A stretch of DNA of 64,000 bases from an uncultured Dokdonia sp. (GTDB lineage: Bacteria; Bacteroidota; Bacteroidia; Flavobacteriales; Flavobacteriaceae). Below the pieces are notes generated by a model. That model ran no database searches and had not been told where the DNA came from. It saw only the letters and a list, made by a program, of their open reading frames with translations. The translations under genes and the position numbers were made by a program. Where the stretch lies: the NCBI RefSeq assembly GCF_947492815.1, contig NZ_CANLOB010000029.1, positions 1 to 64,000 on the forward strand, given 5' to 3'. Below are positions 9,749 through 17,846 of this stretch, one piece after another (position 1 is the stretch's first letter; each line of letters starts with the position of its first letter).

Positions 9749-10336
9749 ATGGCAATAAACTATTCATTTGGACTTCCGCTTAAACATAATTTTGCTGAAT
9801 ATATTTATTATCAAGGATTATTTCTCCCACATGAAATAGATAGAATTCTCAACTTTTGGGATGATACTAAAACCATAGAAGCTACTGTTTCTGGAAAAGA
9901 AAAACCTGATGAAGAACTCCGAAAAAGCTCGGTGATGTTTATTGATCATATTCCAGAAAATGAATGGATTTATAAGAAATTAGCAGACTTGGCTGTACAT
10001 TGTAATAATGAACGCTATTGGTTTGATTTATTAGGCTTTCACCAAGAGTTACAACTAACTAGATATTCTGAAGGTGATTTTTTTGATTGGCATTTAGATT
10101 TTGGTGCAGGAGAAATTTCAGCCAGAAAACTAAGTATGACGATTCAATTATCAGATCCTGATGACTACGAAGGCGGAGATTTACAATTTATGATCAATCA
10201 GAAAGTTGTCAATGCACCTAGAGAAAAAGGAACCATTATCATTTTCCCTTCCTTTATTATTCATCGCGTTACTCCTATCACTAAAGGCACCCGTCAATCT
10301 ATTGTAGGTTGGGTTTCTGGGCCTCCGTATAGATAG
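9749..10336 (+). CDS. 2OG-Fe(II) oxygenase, PKHD-type hydroxylase
   Basis: The iron site is visible as H115-x-D117 (DWHLDFG) and H172 (IIHRVTPI), with R182 (GTRQSIVGW) as the likely 2-oxoglutarate-binding arginine. This is the double-stranded beta-helix dioxygenase pattern of the PKHD/prolyl-4-hydroxylase-like group (PiuC/YbiX-like). The enzyme would hydroxylate a protein or small molecule using Fe(II), O2 and 2-oxoglutarate in the cytoplasm; the substrate is unknown. The 195-residue length is slightly short for PiuC. The spacers on both sides suggest it is transcribed alone. Confidence 0.85.
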   Translation: MAINYSFGLPLKHNFAEYIYYQGLFLPHEIDRILNFWDDTKTIEATVSGKEKPDEELRKSSVMFIDHIPENEWIYKKLADLAVHCNNERYWFDLLGFHQELQLTRYSEGDFFDWHLDFGAGEISARKLSMTIQLSDPDDYEGGDLQFMINQKVVNAPREKGTIIIFPSFIIHRVTPITKGTRQSIVGWVSGPPYR

Positions 10337-10378
10337 TATCTTCATCTTATAGAAAAGGTATCCAAAAAGAAATTCGAT

Positions 10379-10409
10379 ATGTCATTCTGAACTCGTTTCA
10401 GAATGACAT
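10379..10409. repeat. Inverted repeat (ATGTCATTCTGAA type)
   Basis: Perfect 13-bp arms at 10379-10391 and 10397-10409 flank a 5-base loop. I recognise this as a dispersed intergenic repeat seen in many Bacteroidota genomes. It could also terminate transcription of the oxygenase gene, 43 bp upstream, although no T run follows. Confidence 0.75.
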
Positions 10410-10526
10410 CGTAATTAGTAATGAAATAGGAAACAAAACCAAGTGCAGCTTGATATATGAAAGTTATTTTTAACGTGAGTTCGATATAAGCAACACTGTT
10501 ATTTAGTATGTTACAAGCTAAAAAGT

Positions 10527-10612
10527 TCCTTCTCCTTTGGGAGAAGGTTAGGATGAGAGGTTTTCATATCAAGAACCCTCACCTTAATCCTCTCCCTCTG
10601 GGAGAGGAGATT
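10527..10612. repeat. Long imperfect inverted repeat (CCTTCTCCTTTGGGAGAAGG type)
   Basis: The left arm (about 10527-10561) and right arm (about 10577-10612) are imperfect reverse complements, and each arm also carries its own small palindrome (CTTCTCCTTTGGGAGAAG and CTCTCCCTCTGGGAGAG). The cruciform-like arrangement is a known kind of intergenic repeat in bacteria. No coding content. Confidence 0.7.
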
Positions 10613-10820
10613 AAAAACTACATAACAAACTTTTACACTTTATTTAATGTGTTTTTCTAAATGCGCTACTGCCTGCCAGCAGGCAGGTTCATTACCAAAA
10701 AGAAAAGCGTAGCAGTAAAGCATATACTTCCTCTTATCAATTTTAAATTATATTTATAAAAAATTAGAAACGCATAGGCTTTAAAACATAAAAGTCATCA
10801 ATGGTATCGCGTAGCAAATC
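10613..10820. other. Intergenic region upstream of the FAD monooxygenase gene
   Basis: With the two inverted repeats just upstream, this belongs to a 484-bp gene-free spacer (10337-10820). It contains one copy of the CCTGCC...GGCAGG composite repeat, listed separately, and no gene I can support. Confidence 0.5.
10664..10725. repeat. Composite repeat, copy C (CCTGCC/GGCAGG hairpin plus conserved tail)
   Basis: GCCTGCCAGCAGGCAGG (about 10671-10687) is followed by a tail (ACCAAAAAGAAAAGCGTAGC, then AGTAAAG) that matches the tail of the element at 21960-22020. Here the leading GCTTTCGCGAAAGC palindrome is absent or fully decayed; GCGCTACT sits in its place and is complementary to AGCGTAGC in the tail. 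Confidence 0.6.
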
Positions 10821-12284
10821 ATGGAAAAGGTAGCAATGGAAGCAGTAAGTTGGACCACCTGTCAAGAGTGCAAAGGACATGGCAAGAAAAGACGACGCAT
10901 ACGTAAAAAGGTACGACTTGAATACAAGAAAGCATTAGAAGTATTTGAAAAAACAGACGGAAAAGGAACGGCTCCTATTCCTCCAAAAGGTCCATTATAC
11001 CCTTGTTCAACCTGTAATGGATCTGGATTACTTCCTACTGACAGCTATCCCATACCCGATACAGAAAGCTACCCACATGTTGCTATTATTGGTGGAGGCA
11101 TTGGAGGTGTTGCACTGGCTGTAGCTTGTTTACATCGTAAGATTCCTTTTACACTCTATGAGCGTGATACAAGTTTTGATGAACGATCACAAGGCTACGG
11201 ACTTACACTACAACAAGCAAGCAAAGCCATTCAAGGATTTGGAATTTCCTCTTTACAAGAAGGAATTGTTTCTACACGACATGTAGTACATACCACTGAA
11301 GGAAAAATACTAGGGGAATGGGGAATGAGAAAATGGATAGCCTCTGACGCAAAAACAACTCCAAAACGCACCAATGTTCATATTGCAAGACAATCATTAC
11401 GCTTAGCCCTATTAGAGCAACTCCAAGGACATGATGTTGTACAATGGGGATATCAATTTATAGACTATAACAAACTCGAAAACGGTAGTATGAACTTCAC
11501 GTTTCAAGTAAATGGAATTACAAAAAATGCGCAAGCAGACCTCATCGTAGGAGCAGACGGCATTCGTAGTTCGGTAAGAAAAATATTGATCGGTGAAGAC
11601 ACCACCCCTTTGCGTTATCTAGATTGTATTGTGATTTTAGGTATTTGTCCGCTAGATGCACTTAAAAATATAGAGAGTCCCCTACTCGACTCGGCGACCG
11701 TTTTTCAAACAGCAAATGGTAATGAGCGCATCTATATGATGCCATTTACTGCTGATGCTATCATGTGGCAATTGAGTTTCCCCATCTCAGAGACAGAAGC
11801 AAAAGCATTGAGTAGTCAAGGCGCCGAAGCCTTGAAAGAAGAAGCCTGTCGCAGAACCCAGTGGCATGACCCAATTCCTCAGATTATGAAAGCTACTCAC
11901 CCAACTCAAGTATCTGGGTATCCTGTATATGATAGAGCATTACTCTCTTCAGATCTATTACAGAAAGAAGACAACGTAACCTTACTTGGAGATGCCGCAC
12001 ACCCTATGAGCCCGTTCAAAGGACAAGGTGCCAATCAAGCATTACTGGATGCATTGGCACTAGCCAGAGAAATATCAAAAGGATGCCGTCCTTTATCAAA
12101 ATGGAGAGAAATAGGAATTAGAAAAAGCGTTTTAACAACCTTTGAAACAGAAATGTTAGCACGTAGCGCTTCCAAAGTAAAAGACTCAGCAGCAGCGGCA
12201 CAGTTCTTACATTCTGATATTGTGTTACAGGAAAGTGATGCCCCTAGAGGACGTACTTTAAAGAAGACAGATACTGATATATAA
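10821..12284 (+). CDS. FAD-dependent monooxygenase with N-terminal DnaJ-like zinc-finger motif
   Basis: Residues 14-21 (CQECKGHG) and 62-69 (CSTCNGSG) are two CxxCxGxG motifs like those of the DnaJ cysteine-rich domain, so one zinc is probably bound. A flavin monooxygenase of the PheA/TfdB/TetX type follows: GGGIGG at 91-96 with a downstream acidic YERD, GADGIRSSVRK in the middle, and GDAAHPMSPFKGQGANQAL near the C-terminus as the second FAD motif. It would hydroxylate an aromatic or similar substrate with NAD(P)H and O2 in the cytoplasm. The zinc-finger fusion is unusual compared with classic family members. Convergent with the next gene. Confidence 0.8.
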   Translation: MEKVAMEAVSWTTCQECKGHGKKRRRIRKKVRLEYKKALEVFEKTDGKGTAPIPPKGPLYPCSTCNGSGLLPTDSYPIPDTESYPHVAIIGGGIGGVALAVACLHRKIPFTLYERDTSFDERSQGYGLTLQQASKAIQGFGISSLQEGIVSTRHVVHTTEGKILGEWGMRKWIASDAKTTPKRTNVHIARQSLRLALLEQLQGHDVVQWGYQFIDYNKLENGSMNFTFQVNGITKNAQADLIVGADGIRSSVRKILIGEDTTPLRYLDCIVILGICPLDALKNIESPLLDSATVFQTANGNERIYMMPFTADAIMWQLSFPISETEAKALSSQGAEALKEEACRRTQWHDPIPQIMKATHPTQVSGYPVYDRALLSSDLLQKEDNVTLLGDAAHPMSPFKGQGANQALLDALALAREISKGCRPLSKWREIGIRKSVLTTFETEMLARSASKVKDSAAAAQFLHSDIVLQESDAPRGRTLKKTDTDI

Positions 12285-12299
12285 TGTATGCTTTTTGCT

Positions 12300-12319
12300 A
12301 TAGCTTTCGTAAAAGCTAT
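12300..12319. terminator. Hairpin between convergent genes
   Basis: The imperfect palindrome ATAGCTTTCGTAAAAGCTAT sits 15 bp after the monooxygenase stop and before the end of the converging membrane-protein gene. It may serve as a two-way terminator; it may also be a decayed copy of the dispersed palindrome. Confidence 0.4.
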
Positions 12320-12357
12320 CATTGTAAAATTTTAAAAAGGACTTACTCACCAAATCT

Positions 12358-12789
12358 TTACGCCTTTCTTCTATACAACCTAGAAGCAATCCATGCCCCC
12401 ACAAGCATTTCTAACAAGCTCAATGGTAATGTAATGAGAAGTATACTCCAATTAGATAATCCCATATTGGCGGTTGCGACCCAAAAAATCACAAAAACGG
12501 CTCCCCATACTAGTGTTCCTGACAGCCACACAGCAGTGTTTGTATTTCCAAAGGATTGTATATACAACCAAAACACAAAGACAAGTATCGCTGTTAGTAA
12601 GATATCCCAAAGTCCCCAAATAGAAAAAATACTCCAACTCATATCTGCAATACCTGGTTGATAATCAAAAAAAGCTTTGACACGTGGCATGACAAGTACA
12701 AAATACCTGAATACTTCAGAAATGTTTATCCAGATACTCACAAGTAAGGTGATACCAATAAACTGTTTAAAATTAAAGTTTGGATGCAT
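12358..12789 (-). CDS. Small four-helix membrane protein, partner of sigma factor gene
   Basis: This 143-residue protein has four clear hydrophobic segments and a basic C-terminus (ASRLYRRKA). I do not recognise the family. It begins 6 bp after the stop of the upstream sigma-factor gene on the same strand, so the two are almost certainly co-transcribed. It could be a membrane-bound regulator or a target of the sigma factor, but it lacks any zinc-binding HxxxCxxC anti-sigma motif. Function unknown. Confidence 0.7.
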   Translation of the reverse strand: MHPNFNFKQFIGITLLVSIWINISEVFRYFVLVMPRVKAFFDYQPGIADMSWSIFSIWGLWDILLTAILVFVFWLYIQSFGNTNTAVWLSGTLVWGAVFVIFWVATANMGLSNWSILLITLPLSLLEMLVGAWIASRLYRRKA

Positions 12790-12795
12790 GATGCT

Positions 12796-13602
12796 TTACG
12801 TAATTAAAATGATTTCTTTAATGGTTTTCATAATATCTGAAGGTGTTGGGATATTGGGTGTCGCACGATAGATTGCAATCGTTTTTTCTAAATCACCTAT
12901 TTGATCTACCAAATCCATACTTCGCTTTGTAAATTGAGCAAATCGTAAACTCTTAGGGTTGATTACTTTTTGATTGGTTAAAAAGTCTATTTTTTTATGA
13001 CATCTACATGGATTAGTTGCCTTTACTAACCCACATTTATTAGTTAAAAAGTTTTTGATTTTTGTTCGAGATCGCGATAGCTTCTTTCTAAAATTTTCTG
13101 GAGTGATTCCAAGAATTACTGCTCCTTCCTTACTGGTGAATTCTAGAATTTCAGCGAGTATATAAACTAAGCGATCACTTGAATTTAAACATAGTAATAA
13201 ACCTTGCGTACAACTTACCTTTACTTCTTCTTCTAATAAGGCTAACTCCCCTGCATTCCTAGCATAGGTAACAGTTGCTGTTTGTCCCGAATCAATCAAG
13301 GTTGCATATTCCTTAAAAGGCATTGCAAATACTTTTGACTTTTTCCCTTTATAAGTAATCAAATAATTAGTAGCCACACGATACACCCATGTCTTAAACT
13401 GGCTTTGATAATTAAACGTACTTAAATGGGTTATTACTTTAATTAAAATATCTTGTGTCGCATCTTTGGCATCTTCTGGAAAGAGAAGCATTTTAAGGGA
13501 TAAGTTATACACTAAGTCATTGATCTCTAGAATCACATGTTCTAAAGATTCCTTATCCCCTTCATTTGCTTTTTTAACGAGTGCCGTAAGATTATTTTCC
13601 AT
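12796..13602 (-). CDS. ECF-type RNA polymerase sigma factor with C-terminal Cys-containing extension
   Basis: Region 2 is clear (DLVYNLSLKMLLFPEDAKDATQD, then FKTWVYRVATNYL) and region 4 follows (EFTSKEGAVILGITPENFRKKLSRSRTKIKNFL). At 268 residues it is longer than a minimal ECF factor. After region 4 an extra segment of about 75 residues holds NPCRCHKKI, a possible metal or redox site. Such sigma factors with C-terminal extensions can be self-regulated, with the extension doing the work of an anti-sigma factor (inference). It is first gene of a two-gene unit with the four-helix membrane protein. Confidence 0.8.
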   Translation of the reverse strand: MENNLTALVKKANEGDKESLEHVILEINDLVYNLSLKMLLFPEDAKDATQDILIKVITHLSTFNYQSQFKTWVYRVATNYLITYKGKKSKVFAMPFKEYATLIDSGQTATVTYARNAGELALLEEEVKVSCTQGLLLCLNSSDRLVYILAEILEFTSKEGAVILGITPENFRKKLSRSRTKIKNFLTNKCGLVKATNPCRCHKKIDFLTNQKVINPKSLRFAQFTKRSMDLVDQIGDLEKTIAIYRATPNIPTPSDIMKTIKEIILIT

Positions 13603-13667
13603 ATACTATAGATTAGACACATATAAGATACAATCTGTGACAGAATAGTTGGAAAAAGAATTTTATA

Positions 13668-14756
13668 TTAATGAGTCGCACGCCATTGTGCCCAGTCTTT
13701 CATACTTCCAAACAATACCTTTTTCCCTGAAGAACCATTGGTAAGTACGATAATCCCTGATTTTGATTCAAAATCAAGCATAAACCCAGACTGCCAACCT
13801 TTATTAGAACCACCATGCCCAGAAAGTGTAAAATCTCCAAAACGATTCATCACCATATAACCCATCCCGTAATTCCCTCGTGATAATTCTGTAGGTGTAA
13901 TTAATAATGCGATACTCTCTTGTGATAAAACAGGGTTTTTTGATAATGACGCTTTCGCGAAAAGAATTAAATCCTCAATCGTAGTATGCAATCCTGCAGC
14001 GGCTTGTGCATTAAAAAGACGTAAAGGAATCTCGTTTCCATCTTTATCATAACCCTTTGCTGATGTTTTCAAAATTCGGTGATCAATCGTAAAACTAGAA
14101 TGTTTCATTTTTAAAGGTTTAAAAATAGTGGTCTCCATATAGTTTGCAAAGGAAGTCCCGCTCACCTCTTCTATCACTAGTTGTAAAACAGAATAACCAC
14201 CACCTGAGTATTTCCACGAACTTCCTGGTTCCATAATTAGTTGTACTAATGCTTCTTCATCTCCATTTCCTGATAAACATTGAATGGTTGAAGTGAGCTC
14301 TCCTTTATTTTCATAACCAGGATACCCATGAACAGACAAACCTGCTGTATGTTGTAATAAATTTCTAATAGTTACCTTTTTTGAATCAAATTCACTATCA
14401 GGTAATTTCCATGATGTGATATAGTTAGCGGCAGGAGTATCTAATGCAAGTTTCCCATCCTCTACTAATTTCATAATACCCCAAGCTGTAAACATTTTAG
14501 AGATAGAACCTATATTAAATCCTGTAGTGGGAGTAACTAGTTCCTTATGAGAAACATCTGAGTATCCATAGCCTTTCTTGAGAATAACTTCTCCATTTTT
14601 AATAATGGCTACAGCTAAACCAGGTACATTATTCTTTTCTAAAGCTGTAGGAGTATGTGCATCAAAGGTTTTGAGAAGTTCTTTTTCTGAAGTGTTTTGA
14701 GCATGCATCATAAAAGAAATGCATACCATCAAAATCATTGTAATACGTGTTTTCAT
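13668..14756 (-). CDS. Serine hydrolase, class C beta-lactamase family
   Basis: I chose the ATG at 14756 because it starts a signal peptide (MKTRITMILMVCISFMMHAQ); the frame could extend 24 codons further. The mature protein has the S-x-x-K motif (GSISKMFT), a YSGGGYS segment that supplies the Tyr, and HGGSNKG as the third motif. This is the active-site set of the beta-lactamase/D-alanyl-D-alanine carboxypeptidase superfamily (PF00144). Most such proteins in Flavobacteriia are esterases or peptidases of unknown substrate, not antibiotic-resistance enzymes. A partly decayed palindrome copy lies in the gene, read as FAKAS. Confidence 0.85.
   Translation of the reverse strand: MKTRITMILMVCISFMMHAQNTSEKELLKTFDAHTPTALEKNNVPGLAVAIIKNGEVILKKGYGYSDVSHKELVTPTTGFNIGSISKMFTAWGIMKLVEDGKLALDTPAANYITSWKLPDSEFDSKKVTIRNLLQHTAGLSVHGYPGYENKGELTSTIQCLSGNGDEEALVQLIMEPGSSWKYSGGGYSVLQLVIEEVSGTSFANYMETTIFKPLKMKHSSFTIDHRILKTSAKGYDKDGNEIPLRLFNAQAAAGLHTTIEDLILFAKASLSKNPVLSQESIALLITPTELSRGNYGMGYMVMNRFGDFTLSGHGGSNKGWQSGFMLDFESKSGIIVLTNGSSGKKVLFGSMKDWAQWRATH
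13950..13964. repeat. Palindromic repeat, decayed copy 5 (in serine hydrolase CDS)
   Basis: CGCTTTCGCGAAAAG: the left half is intact and the last bases of the right half have changed. Read on the minus strand as FAKAS. Confidence 0.8.
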
Positions 14757-14956
14757 TTTTTGTTTTTTATAAATTCTATACAAACGTATAAGCAACATAA
14801 GAAGTCTGTAAATAATTTTGATCAACACGATGTATGATTTGATGAAGTACTCATCCTAAAGTCTAAACATCGTTTGCCATCCCTTATTGATTGTTTACAT
14901 AGCAAACTGATCCGTTAATCAAATAAATACCTAAGCCATAAAACCATATGATAGTT

Positions 14957-14982
14957 TTGACACCTAAACTTTAATATATTTG
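14957..14982 (+). promoter_or_regulatory. Bacteroidota-type promoter, TTG and TAnnTTTG
   Basis: TTG at 14957-14959 and TATATTTG at 14975-14982 match the Bacteroidota -33/-7 consensus, with a slightly short spacer. The -7 element ends only 4 bp before the annotated ATG (14987), so either the message is leaderless or translation starts at a later Met. Confidence 0.4.
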
Positions 14983-14986
14983 GATT

Positions 14987-15937
14987 ATGACTTTAAAAAA
15001 AGTGACTACAGGATCGGCTATTGTATCTGTACTCATGATCATATTGATGATCATTTTCAGAAACACACAAAGTGAATTATTTACAAGTCTATCTATAGGA
15101 TTAGGAACTACTATCTTTTTTACATTTTTATACTATGTATACACTACAGAAAAAATCAAACAGAACCCCAAAAAAACCATCTATAAATACCTCTTCTTTG
15201 CGATAAGCATTCCGTTTTTGATTTTTGCCATTGATGTCACAGAAGAATCAGAAGGTTTTTTAAAAGAAGCTGTCAAAGTGCTTTTAGCCATTGAAATAGG
15301 ATATTTAATTTTCTCTTGGATCTTTAGAGAATGGAAAAGCATTCAAACTCTTAAAAATGAAAAAGCAAAAGCAGAGTTATCATTATTAAAAGAACAAATC
15401 AATCCGCATTTTTTCTTTAATACCCTTAATAACCTCTATTCTTTAATAAAAAAAGATGCAGATGCCGCACAAGAATATGTGCTTCAATTGTCAGACTTAA
15501 TGCGTTTTACTATTTATGATAGTGCAAAAGAAAAAGTATCTCTTCAGCAGGAAGTAAACTACTTAAACAATTTTATTGAACTACAAACGGCACGCTATCA
15601 TAAAGATATTGATATAAATTTCGCGAAAACAATAAAATATTCAGAAACCAGAATTGCACCGTTATTGTGTATTGTCTTACTGGAAAATGCTTTTAAACAC
15701 GGTGTAGAGCAAATGACAGCGCATGCTTTTATACATCTAGAGTTAATGGAAAATCAAGAGAAGATCCTTTTTACAATTAAAAATAACTTTGATACAGAAC
15801 AAGTATCAAAAAATGAAGGCATCGGACTCAAAAATTTAAAAGATCGCTTAACTTTAATATACCCAAATCAGCATCACTTAACGAGTACAATAGAAGAAAA
15901 TGTTTATACCGCAACTTTAGAAATCACAAAACAATGA
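14987..15937 (+). CDS. LytS-type sensor histidine kinase
   Basis: Four hydrophobic segments in the first 115 residues form a small membrane sensor. The kinase core follows: LKEQINPHFFFNTLNNLYSLI (the His_kinase PF06580 phosphoacceptor H in NPHF) and a HATPase segment with LLENAFKHGV and GIGLKNLKDRL. Typical length for this group at 316 residues. The stop overlaps the start of the LytTR response regulator by 4 bp (ATGA), which defines a two-component operon. The stimulus is unknown. Confidence 0.9.
   Translation: MTLKKVTTGSAIVSVLMIILMIIFRNTQSELFTSLSIGLGTTIFFTFLYYVYTTEKIKQNPKKTIYKYLFFAISIPFLIFAIDVTEESEGFLKEAVKVLLAIEIGYLIFSWIFREWKSIQTLKNEKAKAELSLLKEQINPHFFFNTLNNLYSLIKKDADAAQEYVLQLSDLMRFTIYDSAKEKVSLQQEVNYLNNFIELQTARYHKDIDINFAKTIKYSETRIAPLLCIVLLENAFKHGVEQMTAHAFIHLELMENQEKILFTIKNNFDTEQVSKNEGIGLKNLKDRLTLIYPNQHHLTSTIEENVYTATLEITKQ
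15619..15628. repeat. Palindromic repeat, degenerate core copy 6
   Basis: Only the 10-bp core TTTCGCGAAA remains, inside the histidine kinase gene, read as FAK. Confidence 0.4.
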
Positions 15938-16632
15938 TCACATATATAATTGTAGATGATGAAACAGCTTCGCATGATATTATAAAAGAATATGCGGCGA
16001 GTGTTTCCTATTTATCATTTCAAACAAGTTGTTATAATGCCTTTGAAGCTATTGAATATCTTACTAAAAACACGGTTGACCTCATCTTCTTAGATATTAA
16101 TATGCCTAAATTATCGGGTTTTGATTTCTTAAAAACACTTTCCAATCCGCCTAAGATTATTGTTACGACTGCTTATAGTGAATATGCTTTAGAGGGATAT
16201 GAATTAAATATTGAAGATTATTTATTAAAACCCTTCAGTTTTCTACGCTTTATGAAAGCTGTCAACAAAGTTTATGAAATAGCAGCAACACCTTCAAAAC
16301 GTATTCAGGAAACAACAACTTCAGATAGTGCTACAATTTTTATCAAAGAAGATAAAAAATACCACCAAATTAATTTAAATGATATTCTTTGTATCGAAGC
16401 CTATGGAAACTATACTAAAATTCATATGATCGATCAATTAATTGTTTCTCACCAAACCTTATCTTCTTTTACACAGCAGTTACCAGAGAAGCAGTTTGTA
16501 CGTGTACATAAATCCTATATCATTTCTATTCCAAAAATTGAACTCATAGAAGGAAATAGAATTCATATCAAAAGCCATAAAATCCCAATTGGAAAAATGT
16601 ACAAACTAAACGTCGACAAATTACTTTCATAA
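15934..16632 (+). CDS. LytTR-type response regulator
   Basis: The receiver domain (residues 1-120) has the acidic pair D8/D9, phosphoacceptor D54 in FLDINMPK, and TAYSEYA plus K in the usual later positions (YLLKPF). The C-terminal LytTR DNA-binding domain (about 145-232) shows the motifs CIEAYGNYTKIH, FVRVHKSYII and IPIGKMYK. It overlaps the kinase gene by 4 bp and is its cognate partner. LytTR regulators bind pairs of short direct repeats; no obvious target is visible beside this operon. Confidence 0.92.
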   Translation: MITYIIVDDETASHDIIKEYAASVSYLSFQTSCYNAFEAIEYLTKNTVDLIFLDINMPKLSGFDFLKTLSNPPKIIVTTAYSEYALEGYELNIEDYLLKPFSFLRFMKAVNKVYEIAATPSKRIQETTTSDSATIFIKEDKKYHQINLNDILCIEAYGNYTKIHMIDQLIVSHQTLSSFTQQLPEKQFVRVHKSYIISIPKIELIEGNRIHIKSHKIPIGKMYKLNVDKLLS

Positions 16633-16763
16633 GTATGGGCTACCCAAGTTACAACTACTATTATTTTGAAATGAAATTGCCATTTTATTGTTATTTTAGA
16701 GCATCAAAAATGAGTAGTATTCGTTAATCAATTCTTTAAAGCTCCTATACGTTAAACATCCCC

Positions 16764-17348
16764 ATGAATCAGCAACCGCTACTAGCATATATAAAAAAAT
16801 ACATTGACTTAACAGCTGAGGAGGAGACAATAGTGCTTTCAAAAATCATAGATAGACGGTACCTCAAAAATCAATATATCATACAGCAAGGAGATATTTG
16901 CAAAACCATTAATTTTATTATTGCTGGATGTACAAAAATGTTTTATGTAGATGAAGAAGGACAAGAACATATCATTATGTTTTCTGTAGAAGACTGGTGG
17001 AGTTCTGATTTAGGAAGCTTTATCACACAAACCCCAGCCGACTTTAATATTCAATGTTTGGAGAACACACAGCTCATTCAATTTACATTTGACAAGCTAG
17101 AAGGTTTATATAAAGAAGTTCCTAAACTAGAACGTCTTTTTAGAAAAATTACAGAGCGTGCTTTTGTGGCTTCACAAAAGAGAGTGGTAAGAAACTTTAG
17201 CCTTTCGGCGAAAGAACAATACCTCACTTTTAAGAATACCTACCCTAAAATAGAACAACGCGTTCCGCAATACATGATTGCTTCATATTTAGGAATTACC
17301 AAAGAGTTTTTAAGTAAAATTAAAAGCCAATTGATCCAAGATCAATAA
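16764..17348 (+). CDS. Crp/Fnr-family transcriptional regulator
   Basis: An N-terminal cyclic-nucleotide-binding-like beta-roll (GDICKTINFIIAGCTKMF, then a short GxWW-like DWWSSDL) is followed by a C-terminal helix-turn-helix region (IASYLGITKEFLSKIKSQL). The 194-residue length is normal for this Bacteroidota subgroup, which generally lacks the full cAMP-binding signature. It probably controls the SnoaL-like and YceI genes just downstream; they share its strand, with a 97-bp gap to the first. A decayed palindrome (CTTTCGGCGAAAG at 17202-17214) lies in the gene. Confidence 0.88.
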   Translation: MNQQPLLAYIKKYIDLTAEEETIVLSKIIDRRYLKNQYIIQQGDICKTINFIIAGCTKMFYVDEEGQEHIIMFSVEDWWSSDLGSFITQTPADFNIQCLENTQLIQFTFDKLEGLYKEVPKLERLFRKITERAFVASQKRVVRNFSLSAKEQYLTFKNTYPKIEQRVPQYMIASYLGITKEFLSKIKSQLIQDQ

Positions 17349-17445
17349 ATGTTAATCTAGTTTAACATCATTTCATAATCTACTTCATTTTGCACGTTTT
17401 GAATGTTTTGGACATTTGTACCATAATCATTTAAAACTAAAAACG

Positions 17446-17799
17446 ATGAATACATTATTAGAAAAAATCAGCACTATTAACGACATGATCTTAGAAGGAA
17501 AAGCTTTAGAAGCTTTTGACCAATTCTACCATGAAGATGTCGTAATGCAAGAAAATGACAATCCTATTATTGAAGGAAAAGCAGCTAACAGACAACGTGA
17601 AGAAGATTTCTTTGGAGCTATCACAGAGTTTAGAGGAGCGACTCCTTTAAAAGTAACCATTGGAGAAAATACGACCATGGTAGAATGGCATTTTGATTAT
17701 ACGCATAAAGATTGGGGCGTAAAAAATTACACACAAGTAGCTGTTCAAGATTGGCAAGATGGGAAAATCATTAAAGAAAAATTCTACTACGGATCATAA
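17446..17799 (+). CDS. SnoaL-like (NTF2-fold) small protein
   Basis: I use ATG 17446 (MNTLLEKI); a TTG-started extension of 10 codons is unlikely. The 117-residue protein has the alpha+beta cone pattern of SnoaL/NTF2-like proteins: an N-terminal helix with EGKALEAFDQFYHEDVVMQEN, then WHFDYTHKDWG and a C-terminal sheet. Such small cytoplasmic proteins act as isomerases, cyclases or binding proteins; the ligand here is unknown. The context (a Crp-type regulator upstream, YceI downstream) is common in Flavobacteriia. Confidence 0.75.
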   Translation: MNTLLEKISTINDMILEGKALEAFDQFYHEDVVMQENDNPIIEGKAANRQREEDFFGAITEFRGATPLKVTIGENTTMVEWHFDYTHKDWGVKNYTQVAVQDWQDGKIIKEKFYYGS

Positions 17800-17846
17800 T
17801 CCATTTAAATCAAAACACAAACCATAAAAAACATCAAAAATATATC

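Noticed and set aside
12035..12322. Minus-strand open frame of 95 codons
   Set aside because: It lies opposite the monooxygenase gene, which has strong coding motifs; the minus frame has no recognisable features.
13668..14756. Antibiotic-resistance beta-lactamase
   Set aside because: SxxK, YxG/S and HGG motifs are shared by the whole serine-hydrolase superfamily; similar proteins in this group are mostly esterases or peptidases.
17202..17214. Counting CTTTCGGCGAAAG as a palindrome copy
   Set aside because: It has an extra base in the centre and no intact arms beyond 6 bp; it may be a decayed copy but is not counted among the perfect ones.
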